Shown: positions 43,985 through 52,623, counted from the stretch's first letter. The stretch is DNA of 64,000 nt from Acidovorax sp. sif1233 (GCF_019218755.1 NZ_JAHUWZ010000001.1:1426001-1490000); one strand, 5' to 3'. Notes: generated by a model from the letters alone, not told the origin. Numbers and translations: made by a program.

Positions 43985-44455
43985 ATGGCACAGCCGGTTG
44001 CACAAACTCCCCAGTACCGCATCGGCGAGGCAGCCCGGCAATCGGGCGTGTCCGCCGCGAACATCCGCTACTACGAAAAGGAAGGGCTGCTCGCGCCCGG
44101 TGTCCGGGAGGACAACAGCTATCGCCTGTACAACGCGGACGATGTGCACCGCCTGCGCTTCATCCGCCTGTGCCGCGCGATGGACATGTCGCTGGACGAG
44201 GTGCGCACCCTGCTGGCGCTGGACTGGACCCGCAAGCAGGACTGCGACGCCGCGCGCGACACGCTGGATGAGCACCTTCAGCATGTGCGTGGCCGCCTGG
44301 CGGAACTGCTCACGCTGGAGGCCGACCTGCTCGCGCTGCGCAACCGCTGCGACGGGTCGGACACGCACTGCCACATCATCGAGGCCCTGCATGCGCGCGC
44401 GGATGAGCAGTCTGCCGTGGCTGCCTCGGCCGGCGTGGGAAAGCGCCATGTGTAG
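43985..44455 (+). CDS. MerR-family Cd(II)/Pb(II)-responsive regulator (CadR/PbrR-like)
   Basis: A 156-aa MerR regulator. The N-terminal winged helix (YRIGEAARQSGVSAANIRYYEKEGLL) is followed by a dimerisation helix and a C-terminal metal loop. Cys87, Cys122 and Cys129 keep the 35- and 7-residue spacings of the metal-binding cysteines of CadR/PbrR (CDGSDTHCHI). It should twist the divergent CDF promoter to activate it when cadmium or lead is bound. An ATG at 43943 is possible but would place the operator inside the gene. Confidence 0.92.
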   Translation: MAQPVAQTPQYRIGEAARQSGVSAANIRYYEKEGLLAPGVREDNSYRLYNADDVHRLRFIRLCRAMDMSLDEVRTLLALDWTRKQDCDAARDTLDEHLQHVRGRLAELLTLEADLLALRNRCDGSDTHCHIIEALHARADEQSAVAASAGVGKRHV

Positions 44456-44534
44456 GCCAGCCGGGCGGCCCGCCGGCGGCACGGCCATGCCGGGTGGCCG
44501 CGAGGATGTGAAGAGCTGTTTCCTCCGTGCAGCC

Positions 44535-44590
44535 TATTGCTCCTGAAATGATAGCTGTTGGAGCTTATGAATGAAGCGCTGGAGGCCAAA
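44535..44590 (-). repeat. Dispersed palindromic repeat, copy D (reverse orientation)
   Basis: Reads on the plus strand ATTGCTCCTGAAATGATAGC, then TGTTGGAGCTT, then AAGCGCTGGAGGCCAAA. Its reverse complement aligns end to end with copy B. It lies between the CadR-like gene and the MlaE-like gene. Confidence 0.8.
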
Positions 44591-44657
44591 AATACTCGCA
44601 ATGGCCCTGGCGGCTCGTGGCCGGTGCGGGCCCGGGTCACGCCGCTATGATCCGGCC

Positions 44658-45458
44658 ATGATTTCGCGCTTGCCCGGCCTCTCCCTGCCCGAACGCGTGT
44701 GGAATACCGCGCGGCGCTGGGCGGTCGCGTGGTGGCGCATCCTGTACCTGGGCGCCGTCGTGCTCGTGCTGGTGCTGTCTCCGTCCAGTTACGGCAAGGG
44801 CACGCGCAGGGCGCTGGCGCGCCATCTGTACCTCGATACGGCACCCGTGCTGCTGGGGTTCACGGTGCTGGCGGCGCTGATCAGCCTGGTGCTGACGCGC
44901 ATCGTCGTGGTCACGGCGCTCAGCTATGGCCTTTCGCGCTATGCGCTGGAGATGGTGATCCGCGTGCTGGTGCTCGAGCTGATCCCGCTCACGGCCGCGC
45001 TGTTCGTGGCGATGCGCTGCACCATTCCCAACGGCACGCAGATCACCCGCCTGCGGCAGAACGGCCGGTTCGACGCGCTGCGCGCCCAGGGCTCGGACCC
45101 GGTGCGCATCGAGCTTCTGCCGCGGGTGATCGCGGGCGTATTCGCGTGCATCACGCTCGCCGCGCTCAGCTGCGTGGTGGCACTGGTGCTGGCCTATCTG
45201 GGGGTGTATGGTTTCAACTTGGCGGGGGCGCCCAGCTACACGCGCATGTTCGGCCAGGTGTTCACGCCCAGCGTGACGATGGTGTTCGTGCTCAAGACGG
45301 TGTTCTTTAGCCTGGCCGTGGCGCTCATTCCCATGGCGGCGGGCCTGTACGACACTGGCGACCGCACCCAGCCCGATTCGGAGCTGGGAGGCCTGGCCCG
45401 CATGTTCGCCGTCCTGCTGCTGATCGAGGTCGCCTCGCTCATGGGCAACTACTACTGA
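44658..45458 (+). CDS. MlaE-family ABC transporter permease
   Basis: A 266-aa membrane protein with five to six helices and MlaE-family segments (ALEMVIRVLVLELIPLTAALF, LLPRVIAGVFACITLAALS, TPSVTMVFVLKTVFFSLAVALIPM). It should be the permease of a lipid-trafficking (Mla-like) ABC system in the inner membrane. MlaD and a lipoprotein follow on the same strand, but no MlaF-type ATPase is adjacent. The start at 44658 leaves repeat copy D upstream. Confidence 0.87.
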   Translation: MISRLPGLSLPERVWNTARRWAVAWWRILYLGAVVLVLVLSPSSYGKGTRRALARHLYLDTAPVLLGFTVLAALISLVLTRIVVVTALSYGLSRYALEMVIRVLVLELIPLTAALFVAMRCTIPNGTQITRLRQNGRFDALRAQGSDPVRIELLPRVIAGVFACITLAALSCVVALVLAYLGVYGFNLAGAPSYTRMFGQVFTPSVTMVFVLKTVFFSLAVALIPMAAGLYDTGDRTQPDSELGGLARMFAVLLLIEVASLMGNYY

Positions 45459-45515
45459 CTCCAGCCTGCCGACATCCGCCAGACCCTTACACCCCGCGAC
45501 CCACGCCCGGCATCC

Positions 45516-46559
45516 ATGAACGACGAGAACCCCCACCACCGCCCCACACCGCCCCCCGGGCCCGCGCCAGCGCCGGCACCTGCGCCCGCCGAGGTGCCGC
45601 CGGTGGAAACCTTGCGCCCGGTAGCCTACCTGGAGCTCAAGGCGGCGGCGCTGCTGCTGTTCACGCTGGCGCTCATCGTGGGATCGGGCCTGTACCTGCT
45701 GTACGCGCGCGGTGCGTTCGAGCCCACGCAGACCCTGGTGCTGACCGCCGACGACTCCGAAGGCGTGGTGGTGGGCATGGACATGACCTTCTCCGGTTTC
45801 CCCATTGGCCGCGTGCGCCGCATCGAACTGGCCGAAACCGGCAACGCCCGCATCATCGTGGACGTGCCGCGCAAGGACGCCCACTGGCTGCGCGAATCCA
45901 GCGTGTTCACACTGGTGCGGGGCATCGTGGGGGGCACCAACATCCGCGCCTACACGGGCATGCTGAACGACAAGCTCCTGCCGGACAGCTCCGTGCGCCC
46001 TGTGCTGCGCGGTGATGCCACCGCCGAGATCCCGCAGCTCATGGCCTCGGCCCGCGAACTGCTGTCCAACCTCAATGCCCTCACCGCGCAGGACGCGGCC
46101 CTGGGCGGCAGCCTGGCCAACGTGCGGGCGCTGACCGACCGCATCAACGGCCCGGGGGGCGTGCTGGGCGTGCTGATGGGCAACGAGGCCGACGCGAAGA
46201 AGATCGTGGCCACGCTGGAACGCACCAACGCACTGCTCGCGCGCCTGGATGGCATGGCGGCACGTGCCGACAAACAGGTGTTTGGGGCCGATGGCAGCAA
46301 GGACGCGCTGGTGCCCGAAGTGCGGGCCACGGTGGCCCAGCTGGGGGGCCTGCTGGCCGACACCCGCGCGAGCCTGCAGAAGGTAGACGCGGTGCTGGTG
46401 GAGGCGCAGGCCATCGGTGCCAATGCGCGGGAAGCCACGACCGACCTGGGCGCATTGCGCGCCGAGGTGGAAAGCAACCTGCGCAAGGTGGAGAGCCTGG
46501 TCAATGAGATCAACCGCAAATGGCCTTTCGCGCGGGACACGGAGCTCAAGCTGCCATGA
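45516..46559 (+). CDS. MlaD-family (MCE domain) lipid-binding protein
   Basis: A 347-aa protein. A Pro/Ala-rich cytoplasmic N terminus (1-35) is followed by one membrane helix (about 44-66), an MCE domain (about 75-155, DDSEGVVVGMDMTFSGFPIGRVRRIEL) and a long helical periplasmic part (170-340). It binds lipids in the periplasm as an oligomer with the MlaE permease. Its TGA overlaps the start of the following lipoprotein gene (ATGA). Confidence 0.92.
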   Translation: MNDENPHHRPTPPPGPAPAPAPAPAEVPPVETLRPVAYLELKAAALLLFTLALIVGSGLYLLYARGAFEPTQTLVLTADDSEGVVVGMDMTFSGFPIGRVRRIELAETGNARIIVDVPRKDAHWLRESSVFTLVRGIVGGTNIRAYTGMLNDKLLPDSSVRPVLRGDATAEIPQLMASARELLSNLNALTAQDAALGGSLANVRALTDRINGPGGVLGVLMGNEADAKKIVATLERTNALLARLDGMAARADKQVFGADGSKDALVPEVRATVAQLGGLLADTRASLQKVDAVLVEAQAIGANAREATTDLGALRAEVESNLRKVESLVNEINRKWPFARDTELKLP

Positions 46560-47257
46560 AGCGTCTTATCCCCACGCCCGCTGCTGTGCTGCGGCGGCAC
46601 CTGACCCATGCCGCGCTCCTGGCGGCGGTGCTGCTGCTGTCCGCCTGCTCCGGCAAGCCCCGGGTGCCCGACTGGCAGATGAACGCCCAGGCCTCCGCGC
46701 AAAAGGCGCTGGAAGCCTATCTGTCAGGCAATGACCGTGTCGACAGGCTGGAGTGGGACCGCGCCCGCGCGGAGGTCGCCCGCACGGGCCGCCCGGATCT
46801 GCTGGCCCGCCTGGAGCTCATGCGCTGCGCGGCGCAGGTCGCCAGTCTGGTGGCTGGCCCGTGTGAACGCTTTGAGCCATTGCGCGCGGATGCGGCGGCG
46901 CCGGAGCGTGCCTATGCCGACTACCTGGCCGGCAGCTTGCCGCCGCAAGGGGCAAGCCTGCTGCCCGAAGCGCAGCGCAAGGTGGCCGTGTCGGGGGATG
47001 GGGCGGCCTTGTCCGCCATCGAGGATCCGCTCTCGCGCCTGGTGGCGGCCGGGGTGCTGTTTCAGGCAGGGCGTGCCAGCCCGGCCGTGATTGGCAACGC
47101 CATCGATGCCGCGTCCACACAGGGCTGGCGGCGGCCTTTGATGGCCTGGTTGACGCTGCAGGCGCAGCGCGCTGACGCTGCAGGAGACGCGGAGTCGGCA
47201 TCGGCGCTGCGGCGGCGCATTGCCATCGTGGAGCAGGGCGCCGCAGGCTTGCGCTAG
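46556..47257 (+). CDS. Lipoprotein of the Mla-like operon
   Basis: A 233-aa predicted lipoprotein with lipobox LLLSAC at about residue 30 and an Ala/Arg-rich helical mature part containing TPR-like helices (SAQKALEAYLSGNDRVDRLEWDRARAEV). I do not recognise the family. The start overlaps the MlaD stop, so it belongs to the same operon. It may be an outer-membrane partner, in place of MlaA, but there is no sequence evidence for MlaA homology. Confidence 0.75.
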   Translation: MKRLIPTPAAVLRRHLTHAALLAAVLLLSACSGKPRVPDWQMNAQASAQKALEAYLSGNDRVDRLEWDRARAEVARTGRPDLLARLELMRCAAQVASLVAGPCERFEPLRADAAAPERAYADYLAGSLPPQGASLLPEAQRKVAVSGDGAALSAIEDPLSRLVAAGVLFQAGRASPAVIGNAIDAASTQGWRRPLMAWLTLQAQRADAAGDAESASALRRRIAIVEQGAAGLR

Positions 47258-47282
47258 CGGGCCGGGACTCCAGGGGCGATTC

Positions 47283-47666
47283 TCAGCGCAACCGTGCCTG
47301 CAGCTGTGTTTCGATGTGGTCCCGCTCCGAGGCAAACTGCTGGGCGCTGATTTCATTTGCCTCGTATTTGCGCGCCGTGGAAAGCAGAAGCACGGTGTTC
47401 TCCAGCCGTGTGTCTTGCTGCAATGAAGGGGGCAGGGCCGTCAGGCGGTCGAAGCTTTGTTTGTAGAGTTCGCTCCAGCTCAGCGTCCCTGCCTGGGCCT
47501 GGGCGCGGGCGCCATCATGCCAGCGGGCGAACTCTTCGAGGGAGCTGTCGCGCGGGCTCGTGCAGCCCAGGAGGCCCGCGATCAGCGCCAGGGCGGACCA
47601 ACGCCATGCGATGGCGTGAGAGGAAGAGGAATTCAGGCCTGCAGAGATTCGAAAACGTGTGGTCAC
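47283..47666 (-). CDS. Small lipoprotein
   Basis: A 127-aa protein with a signal-like hydrophobic segment and lipobox GLLGC near residue 35, followed by a helical mature domain (SLEEFARWHDGARAQ..., YEANEISAQQFASERDHIETQLQARL). Not recognised. Convergent with the Mla-like operon. An inverted repeat lies 22 bp upstream of its ATG. Confidence 0.7.
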   Translation of the reverse strand: MTTRFRISAGLNSSSSHAIAWRWSALALIAGLLGCTSPRDSSLEEFARWHDGARAQAQAGTLSWSELYKQSFDRLTALPPSLQQDTRLENTVLLLSTARKYEANEISAQQFASERDHIETQLQARLR

Positions 47667-47688
47667 GATCGTCCTCCATTCTTGAATG

Positions 47689-47707
47689 ACAACGGAAATG
47701 CCGTTGT
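47689..47707. promoter_or_regulatory. Inverted repeat upstream of the small lipoprotein gene
   Basis: ACAACGG-AAATG-CCGTTGT, a perfect 7-bp dyad with 5-nt spacer, lies just upstream of the start at 47666 in an AT-richer patch. Candidate operator. Confidence 0.45.
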
Positions 47708-47823
47708 GCAGCGCCAGATGGTACTCCGATGCTATGATTTTTTCTACTTTGCCAAAAAAGTGCAGAAGCGCGCACCGGATGTGGGCAATCTACGTGCCCT
47801 GGCAACCCAGTGCCGGCAGTCCG

Positions 47824-48006
47824 CTACTGGAACAGGCTCGTGGGCAGGAGCTGGTCCAGCCCATGGGGCAAGAGCGACATGGAGTCCACCGACTGCACCG
47901 CCACATCGGGCATCAACAAGGATGCCGCTGCAAGTACCGCAAGCACGACCGTACCGGCAAACGCTGCAAGTGCGCGGGCTCCGGGGGGCAAAGGGTGGCG
48001 TTTCAT
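47824..48006 (-). CDS. Small single-span membrane or exported peptide
   Basis: A 60-aa possible protein. MKRHPLPPGARALAAFAG leads into a hydrophobic stretch (TVVLAVLAAASLLM) that could be a membrane anchor or signal, then a short tail. The start at 48006 is preceded by AAAGGAACC. There are no homologues I can name; it could be spurious, but the basic-then-hydrophobic layout and ribosome site support translation. Confidence 0.45.
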   Translation of the reverse strand: MKRHPLPPGARALAAFAGTVVLAVLAAASLLMPDVAVQSVDSMSLLPHGLDQLLPTSLFQ

Positions 48007-48419
48007 GATGGTTCCTTTGTCAAAAAAGGTGGGAGTCGCAATGACCTCCCGGGCCAGCCTCAATGGCTGATAGCGGAGATTTCAGCAAAGCAACCGGTGT
48101 GCGTCTGTCAGACAACTGCGATACCGGGCGCTGGCTGGACGCTGTTGCCTTTGGTTGCAATTGCTGGGATGAAGAAGAGCCCCCGGGTGTCCGGGTGCTC
48201 GCAGGGGTGAATCTGTAGGACCCGGCCCATGGCGGATGGGCAAGGCTTCCGACCTGCCGGCCGGGCAACGCACTCCCACAATCACCGCAGCCCGGCAGGG
48301 CCCTTCATGCGAGGGCTGGCGCGACCGGGCTTTCCCCTTGGCTGCTTGCAGGCCGTGCGCTGCGGATCGGCGGCGGCAGCCCTCCGGCCCTTGACCAGTC
48401 AGCAAGAAAGGAAGTCCCC
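48007..48419. other. Gene-poor stretch before the iron-permease gene
   Basis: These 413 bp have no convincing reading frame on either strand. The promoters of the small gene at 47824 and the permease-like gene at 48420 should be here. No strong hairpin or repeat was seen. Confidence 0.55.
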
Positions 48420-49013
48420 ATGAAAGAGCCACTACTGCAGCAGGGCGAGGGCACGGATGCGATGGGTGCCATGCCTTCGACCAGCAGCCCGTCTTACGCC
48501 ACCCGTACCTCCGTGCAGGCGGCCTTTGACCATTTCGCATCGCATGTCACGCGGTGGGCCGGATCTCCCGGCATGTTCTGCGCCGCGCTCCTCATGGTGC
48601 TGGCCTGGGCCGTCACCGGGCCGATCTTTCACTTTTCCGAAAACTGGCAACTGGTCATCAACACGGGAACCACCATCGTGACGTTCCTGATGGTGTTTCT
48701 CATCCAGCAAAGCCAGAACAAGGACAGCGTGGCCATTCACCTCAAACTCAATGAGCTGCTGGCGGCCAATCGGCATGCGAGCAACCGCATGATCGGTATC
48801 GAGGACCTGGACGAACAGGACCTGCGCGAGGTCGCGAGCTTCTATGTGCGCTTGGCCGAACGGGCCAGACAGGCCGGCAGGGACAAGTGCGCGCACTCCA
48901 TTGACGAAGAAGGCATGTCCGCTTCGGCCATGGACGCGCATCGCCCCGCCCATGCGCGCGAGGCCGTTGCGGTTCTCGGCGCAGGCTGCAGTGGGCGGGA
49001 AGGGGCTTTGTGA
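48420..49013 (+). CDS. Low-affinity iron permease family membrane protein
   Basis: A 197-aa protein with two hydrophobic helices (about 52-70, FCAALLMVLAWAVTGPIFHF; about 76-98, LVINTGTTIVTFLMVFLIQQ) followed by the diagnostic QSQNKDSVAIHLKLNELLAA. This matches the low-affinity iron permease family, though actual iron transport in bacteria is unproven. The C-terminal about 45 residues are of low complexity. AAGGAAGT precedes the ATG. Confidence 0.85.
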   Translation: MKEPLLQQGEGTDAMGAMPSTSSPSYATRTSVQAAFDHFASHVTRWAGSPGMFCAALLMVLAWAVTGPIFHFSENWQLVINTGTTIVTFLMVFLIQQSQNKDSVAIHLKLNELLAANRHASNRMIGIEDLDEQDLREVASFYVRLAERARQAGRDKCAHSIDEEGMSASAMDAHRPAHAREAVAVLGAGCSGREGAL

Positions 49014-49061
49014 GTTGGGGGCGCGGATCCTGCACGCCCACCTTGAAAACGTCCGCAGGTG

Positions 49062-49385
49062 CTAGGAATCCAATGTCGTCCGTGTCGCATCGCGTTCCAT
49101 GCGGCAGCTGTCCAGCGAGGGCAGCCAGTCGGGAATGATGGAGCCGGAAGACAAGGTGGAAGTGAACCTGAAGGCGTGGTGGGGATAGGCTTTTGCCAAT
49201 GCCGCGCGACCTTGCTGGGAAATGCCGAAGACCTCCGCCACCTGGTCGCGGGCCCCCACATCCGGGAGCCGGACGTCAACAAGCTGCGCGGCCGCCAGCA
49301 CCCGAAGCTTGTCCACGTCGCAAGGCTTCTCGACGGTCTTGGGCAACTCGGTCTGTGCAAGGGCGAACAGTAGCTCCATGGGCAT
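49062..49385 (-). CDS. Hypothetical protein with structured 5' leader
   Basis: A 107-aa protein I do not recognise. The middle part (KLRVLAAAQLVDVRLPDVGARDQVAEVFGISQQGRAALAKAYP) could form a helix-turn-helix-like unit, so a small regulator is possible. The start at 49385 (MPMELLF) is followed by family-like sequence; an alternative ATG at 49397 adds MECN. The ribosome-binding GGAG lies in a hairpin (49390-49411). The upstream region is AT-rich. Confidence 0.6.
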   Translation of the reverse strand: MPMELLFALAQTELPKTVEKPCDVDKLRVLAAAQLVDVRLPDVGARDQVAEVFGISQQGRAALAKAYPHHAFRFTSTLSSGSIIPDWLPSLDSCRMERDATRTTLDS

Positions 49386-49389
49386 GTTG

Positions 49390-49411
49390 CACTCCATAGG
49401 GGGGTGGAGTG
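49390..49411 (-). promoter_or_regulatory. Leader hairpin covering the ribosome-binding site
   Basis: In the mRNA of the gene at 49062, CACTCCA and TGGAGTG form a 7-bp stem with an 8-nt loop. The GGAG Shine-Dalgarno lies in the 3' arm, 5 nt before the start codon. This could block translation until the stem opens. Confidence 0.45.
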
Positions 49412-49470
49412 ACTTATTGTGAATAGAGCAGATTCGCATGACAACAGATCGCACTTTTTGAAATAAATTC

Positions 49471-49490
49471 TGCAATTTGTTGCAATTTCG
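49471..49490. repeat. Direct repeat with 10-bp period
   Basis: TGCAATTTGT followed at once by TGCAATTTCG. The identical 8-mer recurs on the same face of the helix, in an AT-rich patch about 90 bp upstream of the gene at 49062. Candidate binding site. Confidence 0.4.
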
Positions 49491-49660
49491 GTTGTGTTGC
49501 CACGACCACGTGTCCGACTGGCGGGCAGGCATATGACTGACATCCGCGCACGAACGCGGGGCATTCAATGAAGCTTGCATGACGGGCCCGTGGGGCGATT
49601 GCCAGCGCTGGAGACAGCACCGAGAAACGGGCCCCTTGGCGATGAGAATGCGAGGTTGAA

Positions 49661-50035
49661 ATGCAAAATGACCTGTTGAATCAAGCGCATGTCCGGGAAT
49701 CCATTGCCGGGGAGGAGGATCCGGGCGCCGCGCTGGACGTGGTAAGGGCCATGGTGGGCCGAAATCCTGATGAGGCGCATTCCCCGCATGGGGTCAACGC
49801 AAAAATCAATTTCAGCTGCAGTGATGGCAAGGAGAACATCGCCGTCGACGTGGTCTGGCCGCGGCACCATGCAAAGGAAGATGTCGCAAAGCTGCTGGGG
49901 CTTGTGATGGCCCACCATGGCGCCATCGCGGACACGGCCTGGTCCTTGTTTGCCGCCACCGGAAAGAGCCCCATGGAGCTCGAGGTGGACGAGGGACAGG
50001 ACGGCGTCTTCTATATCAATCGCAGAGATGCGTGA
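49661..50035 (+). CDS. Hypothetical protein
   Basis: A 124-aa soluble acidic protein, not recognised. Sequence such as VNAKINFSCSDGKENIAVDVVWPRHHAKEDVAKLLGLVMAHH looks like an alpha/beta fold, and the C terminus ends DGVFYINRRDA. GAGAATGCGAGG precedes the ATG. It is convergent with the ligD gene. No signal peptide. Confidence 0.65.
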   Translation: MQNDLLNQAHVRESIAGEEDPGAALDVVRAMVGRNPDEAHSPHGVNAKINFSCSDGKENIAVDVVWPRHHAKEDVAKLLGLVMAHHGAIADTAWSLFAATGKSPMELEVDEGQDGVFYINRRDA

Positions 50036-50133
50036 GGCGAAAGCAGGGGCGGTCGATGACGTTCCTGGCGGAGTTTTCATCGATTTTTGAAGCGGCGTGT
50101 CTTCGTCGAATGGAGTTTTAGGGTGGCGCGGCT

Positions 50134-52623
50134 TCAGTCCAGCGCTTTCAGAGCGCTGGATATCGACACCGCAGCCTGCCCATAGCCCTCCCAGGCGCCG
50201 TTGCCCACGGGCAAACGTGGCCCTACGTTCTGGATATTCCAGTGCGCACCGCTGCCCAGCATGTCCAGTTCCGGCCACGATACCGGGACCGATATGCCCA
50301 TCCCGGGGCGTGCGCGGGCCGTCCAGGCGCTTGCTGTCGTCGCTCCGAAACCATTGCGAAGGTAGTCCACGAAGACCTTGCCCACGCGGTTTTTGGGCCC
50401 GCTCTTGGCCACGAACCGCTGTGGAATCGTCTGTGCCAGATGCCGCACCACCGCCTGGCTGAATCCCTTGACCGTTTCCCAGTCATGAAGCCGCTTGATC
50501 GGCACGACGATGTGCAGGCCTTTGCCTCCGCTGGTCTTGAGAAAGGCGGGCAGGCCCAGCTCGGTGAGCATCAGGCGCACCAAGGTCGCTGCTTCCTGCA
50601 CGTGGGTCCAGGGCACTCCCTCGCCGGGGTCCAGGTCAAAGGTCATCCGGTCCGGTCGCCCTATCCTGTCCTTGCGGGCATTCCATGTATGCAACTCGAC
50701 CGTGTTCATCTGCGCGGCCGACAACAGCCCTTGCGGGCCCGCGATTTCAAGCAGAGCAGGGTGCCCGGGAAAAAGGCTCTCCGCGAGCTGCCGCACGCCC
50801 TCCATGCGGCCAGTCTCCAGGTGCTTCTGAAAGAACAGTTCACCGCTCACCCCGTCTGGTGCACGGACGAGGGAAGCCGGGCGGCCTTCCAGGTGGGGCA
50901 TCAGCAGCGGCGCCACGGTGGCGTAGTAGCGGATGAGGTCGATCTTCGTGGTGCCGGTGGATGGGTCAACGACCCGCTCGGGATGCGATACGCGCAACGA
51001 ACCGATCCCGGAGCTGGCGGCGGCCGGGTGTTTCGCCCACTGCTTCGGCCTTTCCTGGACAATGGCCTGGGGGGGCTTGTCATCGCGCAGGCCATGAAAC
51101 ACGGAGTGCCGGATTCTGCCTTCCTTTGTCCATTCTCCAAACGAGACTTCGGCGAGGAGCTTCGGCTCGACCCAGTGGGCTTTTTTCCCGATGGCGCGCG
51201 GATTGGCGAACGGGCTCGCGCTGGCGCGCAGCGCACGGAGCCTTCGGCTCAGATCGGCCAGGACGCGTTCACTGAACCCCGTACCCACATTGCCCGCATA
51301 GCGCAGTGCGCCGGTGTCGTCGTGGACACCGAGCAGCAAGGACCCAATCCCCGTGCGAGATCCCTGCGGGTCGGTGTAGCCGCCGATCACGAATTCCTGG
51401 CGGTGGGTGCACTTGAGCTTGATCCACTCCGCGCTGCGCCGAGAAGCGTACCCGCCCGCCTTGAGTTTTCCGATGACCCCTTCAAAGCCCAGCTTGCAGG
51501 CCGAGGAAACCAGGTCGGCCGGCCGCGCTTCAAAGGCCTCGCTGAAGCGCACCCGGTCGGTGGGTGCCCCTTCCACGACCTTGCGAAGATGCTCCCGCCG
51601 CTCCACGAGAGGAAGCGCACGAAGGTCATGGCCATCCGCGTAGGGCAAGTCGAACACATAGAAAACCAGTGCTTGCGTGGACTGGCCATCGAATGCATTT
51701 TGCAGCGCCTGAAAGTCTGGGACGCCATGGGCATCGAGCATGAGCACTTCACCGTCGATCCAGCCGGACTTCAACGCAAGCCTGGCGATGGCCGTCGCCA
51801 GGTCCGGCATCCTGGCCGTCCAGTCATTGCCGTTGCGGGTGAACAGCCGCGCCTTGCCTCGTTCCACGCGGACCAGGAGGCGGTAGCCGTCGAACTTCAG
51901 CTCCCAGATCCAGCCCGTGGTGTCATGGGGTGGACCGTCCACCAAGGTGGCGAGCTGGGGCGACAGCGTCTCCGGGAGCGGCGCTCTGGGCGCCGTCATC
52001 GCGCTCGCCTGGCGCTTGGCGGACGGCACCACGCCGCCGGACCTTGCCGGGGCCTTTCGGGGCGCGGAGACCGCGGGCGCCGCCGCGACGCTGTCGGGCA
52101 TTTCATCCACCACGCTGAACTCGTGGCCGGGGCGTTCCAGCCCGTCGTGTTCCTTGATGAGCAGCCAGGGTGGCTGCTTTTCGCCTGCACCGCCGTGCAT
52201 GCGCACCAGCGTCCAATCGCCCTGGAGCTTGTGCCCGTGAAGCTCGAACTTCAATTTCCCCTTGCGGTAGCCCTCGTGGGGGTCCCCGACCGGCACCCAG
52301 TAGCCGCGATCCCAGATGATGACCCGGCCGGCACCATACTGCTTTGCCGGAATCTGGCCTTCGAAGCGGTTGTAGGCGATGGGATGGTCTTCCACCTGCA
52401 CGGCCATGCGCTTGTCGGCCGGATCGTAGCTCGGCCCTTTGGGCACGGCCCAGCTCTTCATCGTGCCGTCCAGTTCAAGCCGCAAGTCATAGTGCAGGCG
52501 GCTGGCCCAGTGCTTCTGGATCACGTACTGCAGGGCATCGCCGCCCGGCACACCGCCTTCCGCGGGCTCCGGCGTCAGCGCAAAGTTGCGCTTCTTCCTG
52601 TACTGGGCCAAGGGCTCCTTCAT
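50134..52623 (-). CDS. ligD: Multidomain non-homologous end-joining DNA ligase LigD
   Basis: An 829-aa LigD with the order phosphoesterase, ligase, polymerase. The 3'-phosphoesterase part has His38, His44, Asp46 and His80 at the spacing of Pseudomonas LigD (HWASRLHYDLRLE). The ATP ligase has its nucleotidyl lysine at Lys243 in ELKFDGYRL, and the OB-fold includes SFGEWTKEGRIRHSVF. The primase-polymerase has metal aspartates 663/665 in FDLDPGEG. It repairs double-strand breaks with Ku, which is not in this window. A DUF3606 gene lies 77 bp upstream on the same strand. Confidence 0.95.
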   Translation of the reverse strand: MKEPLAQYRKKRNFALTPEPAEGGVPGGDALQYVIQKHWASRLHYDLRLELDGTMKSWAVPKGPSYDPADKRMAVQVEDHPIAYNRFEGQIPAKQYGAGRVIIWDRGYWVPVGDPHEGYRKGKLKFELHGHKLQGDWTLVRMHGGAGEKQPPWLLIKEHDGLERPGHEFSVVDEMPDSVAAAPAVSAPRKAPARSGGVVPSAKRQASAMTAPRAPLPETLSPQLATLVDGPPHDTTGWIWELKFDGYRLLVRVERGKARLFTRNGNDWTARMPDLATAIARLALKSGWIDGEVLMLDAHGVPDFQALQNAFDGQSTQALVFYVFDLPYADGHDLRALPLVERREHLRKVVEGAPTDRVRFSEAFEARPADLVSSACKLGFEGVIGKLKAGGYASRRSAEWIKLKCTHRQEFVIGGYTDPQGSRTGIGSLLLGVHDDTGALRYAGNVGTGFSERVLADLSRRLRALRASASPFANPRAIGKKAHWVEPKLLAEVSFGEWTKEGRIRHSVFHGLRDDKPPQAIVQERPKQWAKHPAAASSGIGSLRVSHPERVVDPSTGTTKIDLIRYYATVAPLLMPHLEGRPASLVRAPDGVSGELFFQKHLETGRMEGVRQLAESLFPGHPALLEIAGPQGLLSAAQMNTVELHTWNARKDRIGRPDRMTFDLDPGEGVPWTHVQEAATLVRLMLTELGLPAFLKTSGGKGLHIVVPIKRLHDWETVKGFSQAVVRHLAQTIPQRFVAKSGPKNRVGKVFVDYLRNGFGATTASAWTARARPGMGISVPVSWPELDMLGSGAHWNIQNVGPRLPVGNGAWEGYGQAAVSISSALKALD

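Noticed and set aside
44658-46559. Naming the permease and MCE genes mlaE/mlaD of the canonical Mla system
   Set aside because: MlaF, MlaB and MlaC are absent, so only family-level names are justified.
48007-48419. Small genes or a small RNA in the gap before the iron-permease gene
   Set aside because: Frames on both strands lack plausible composition and no terminator-like hairpin or promoter pair could be matched.
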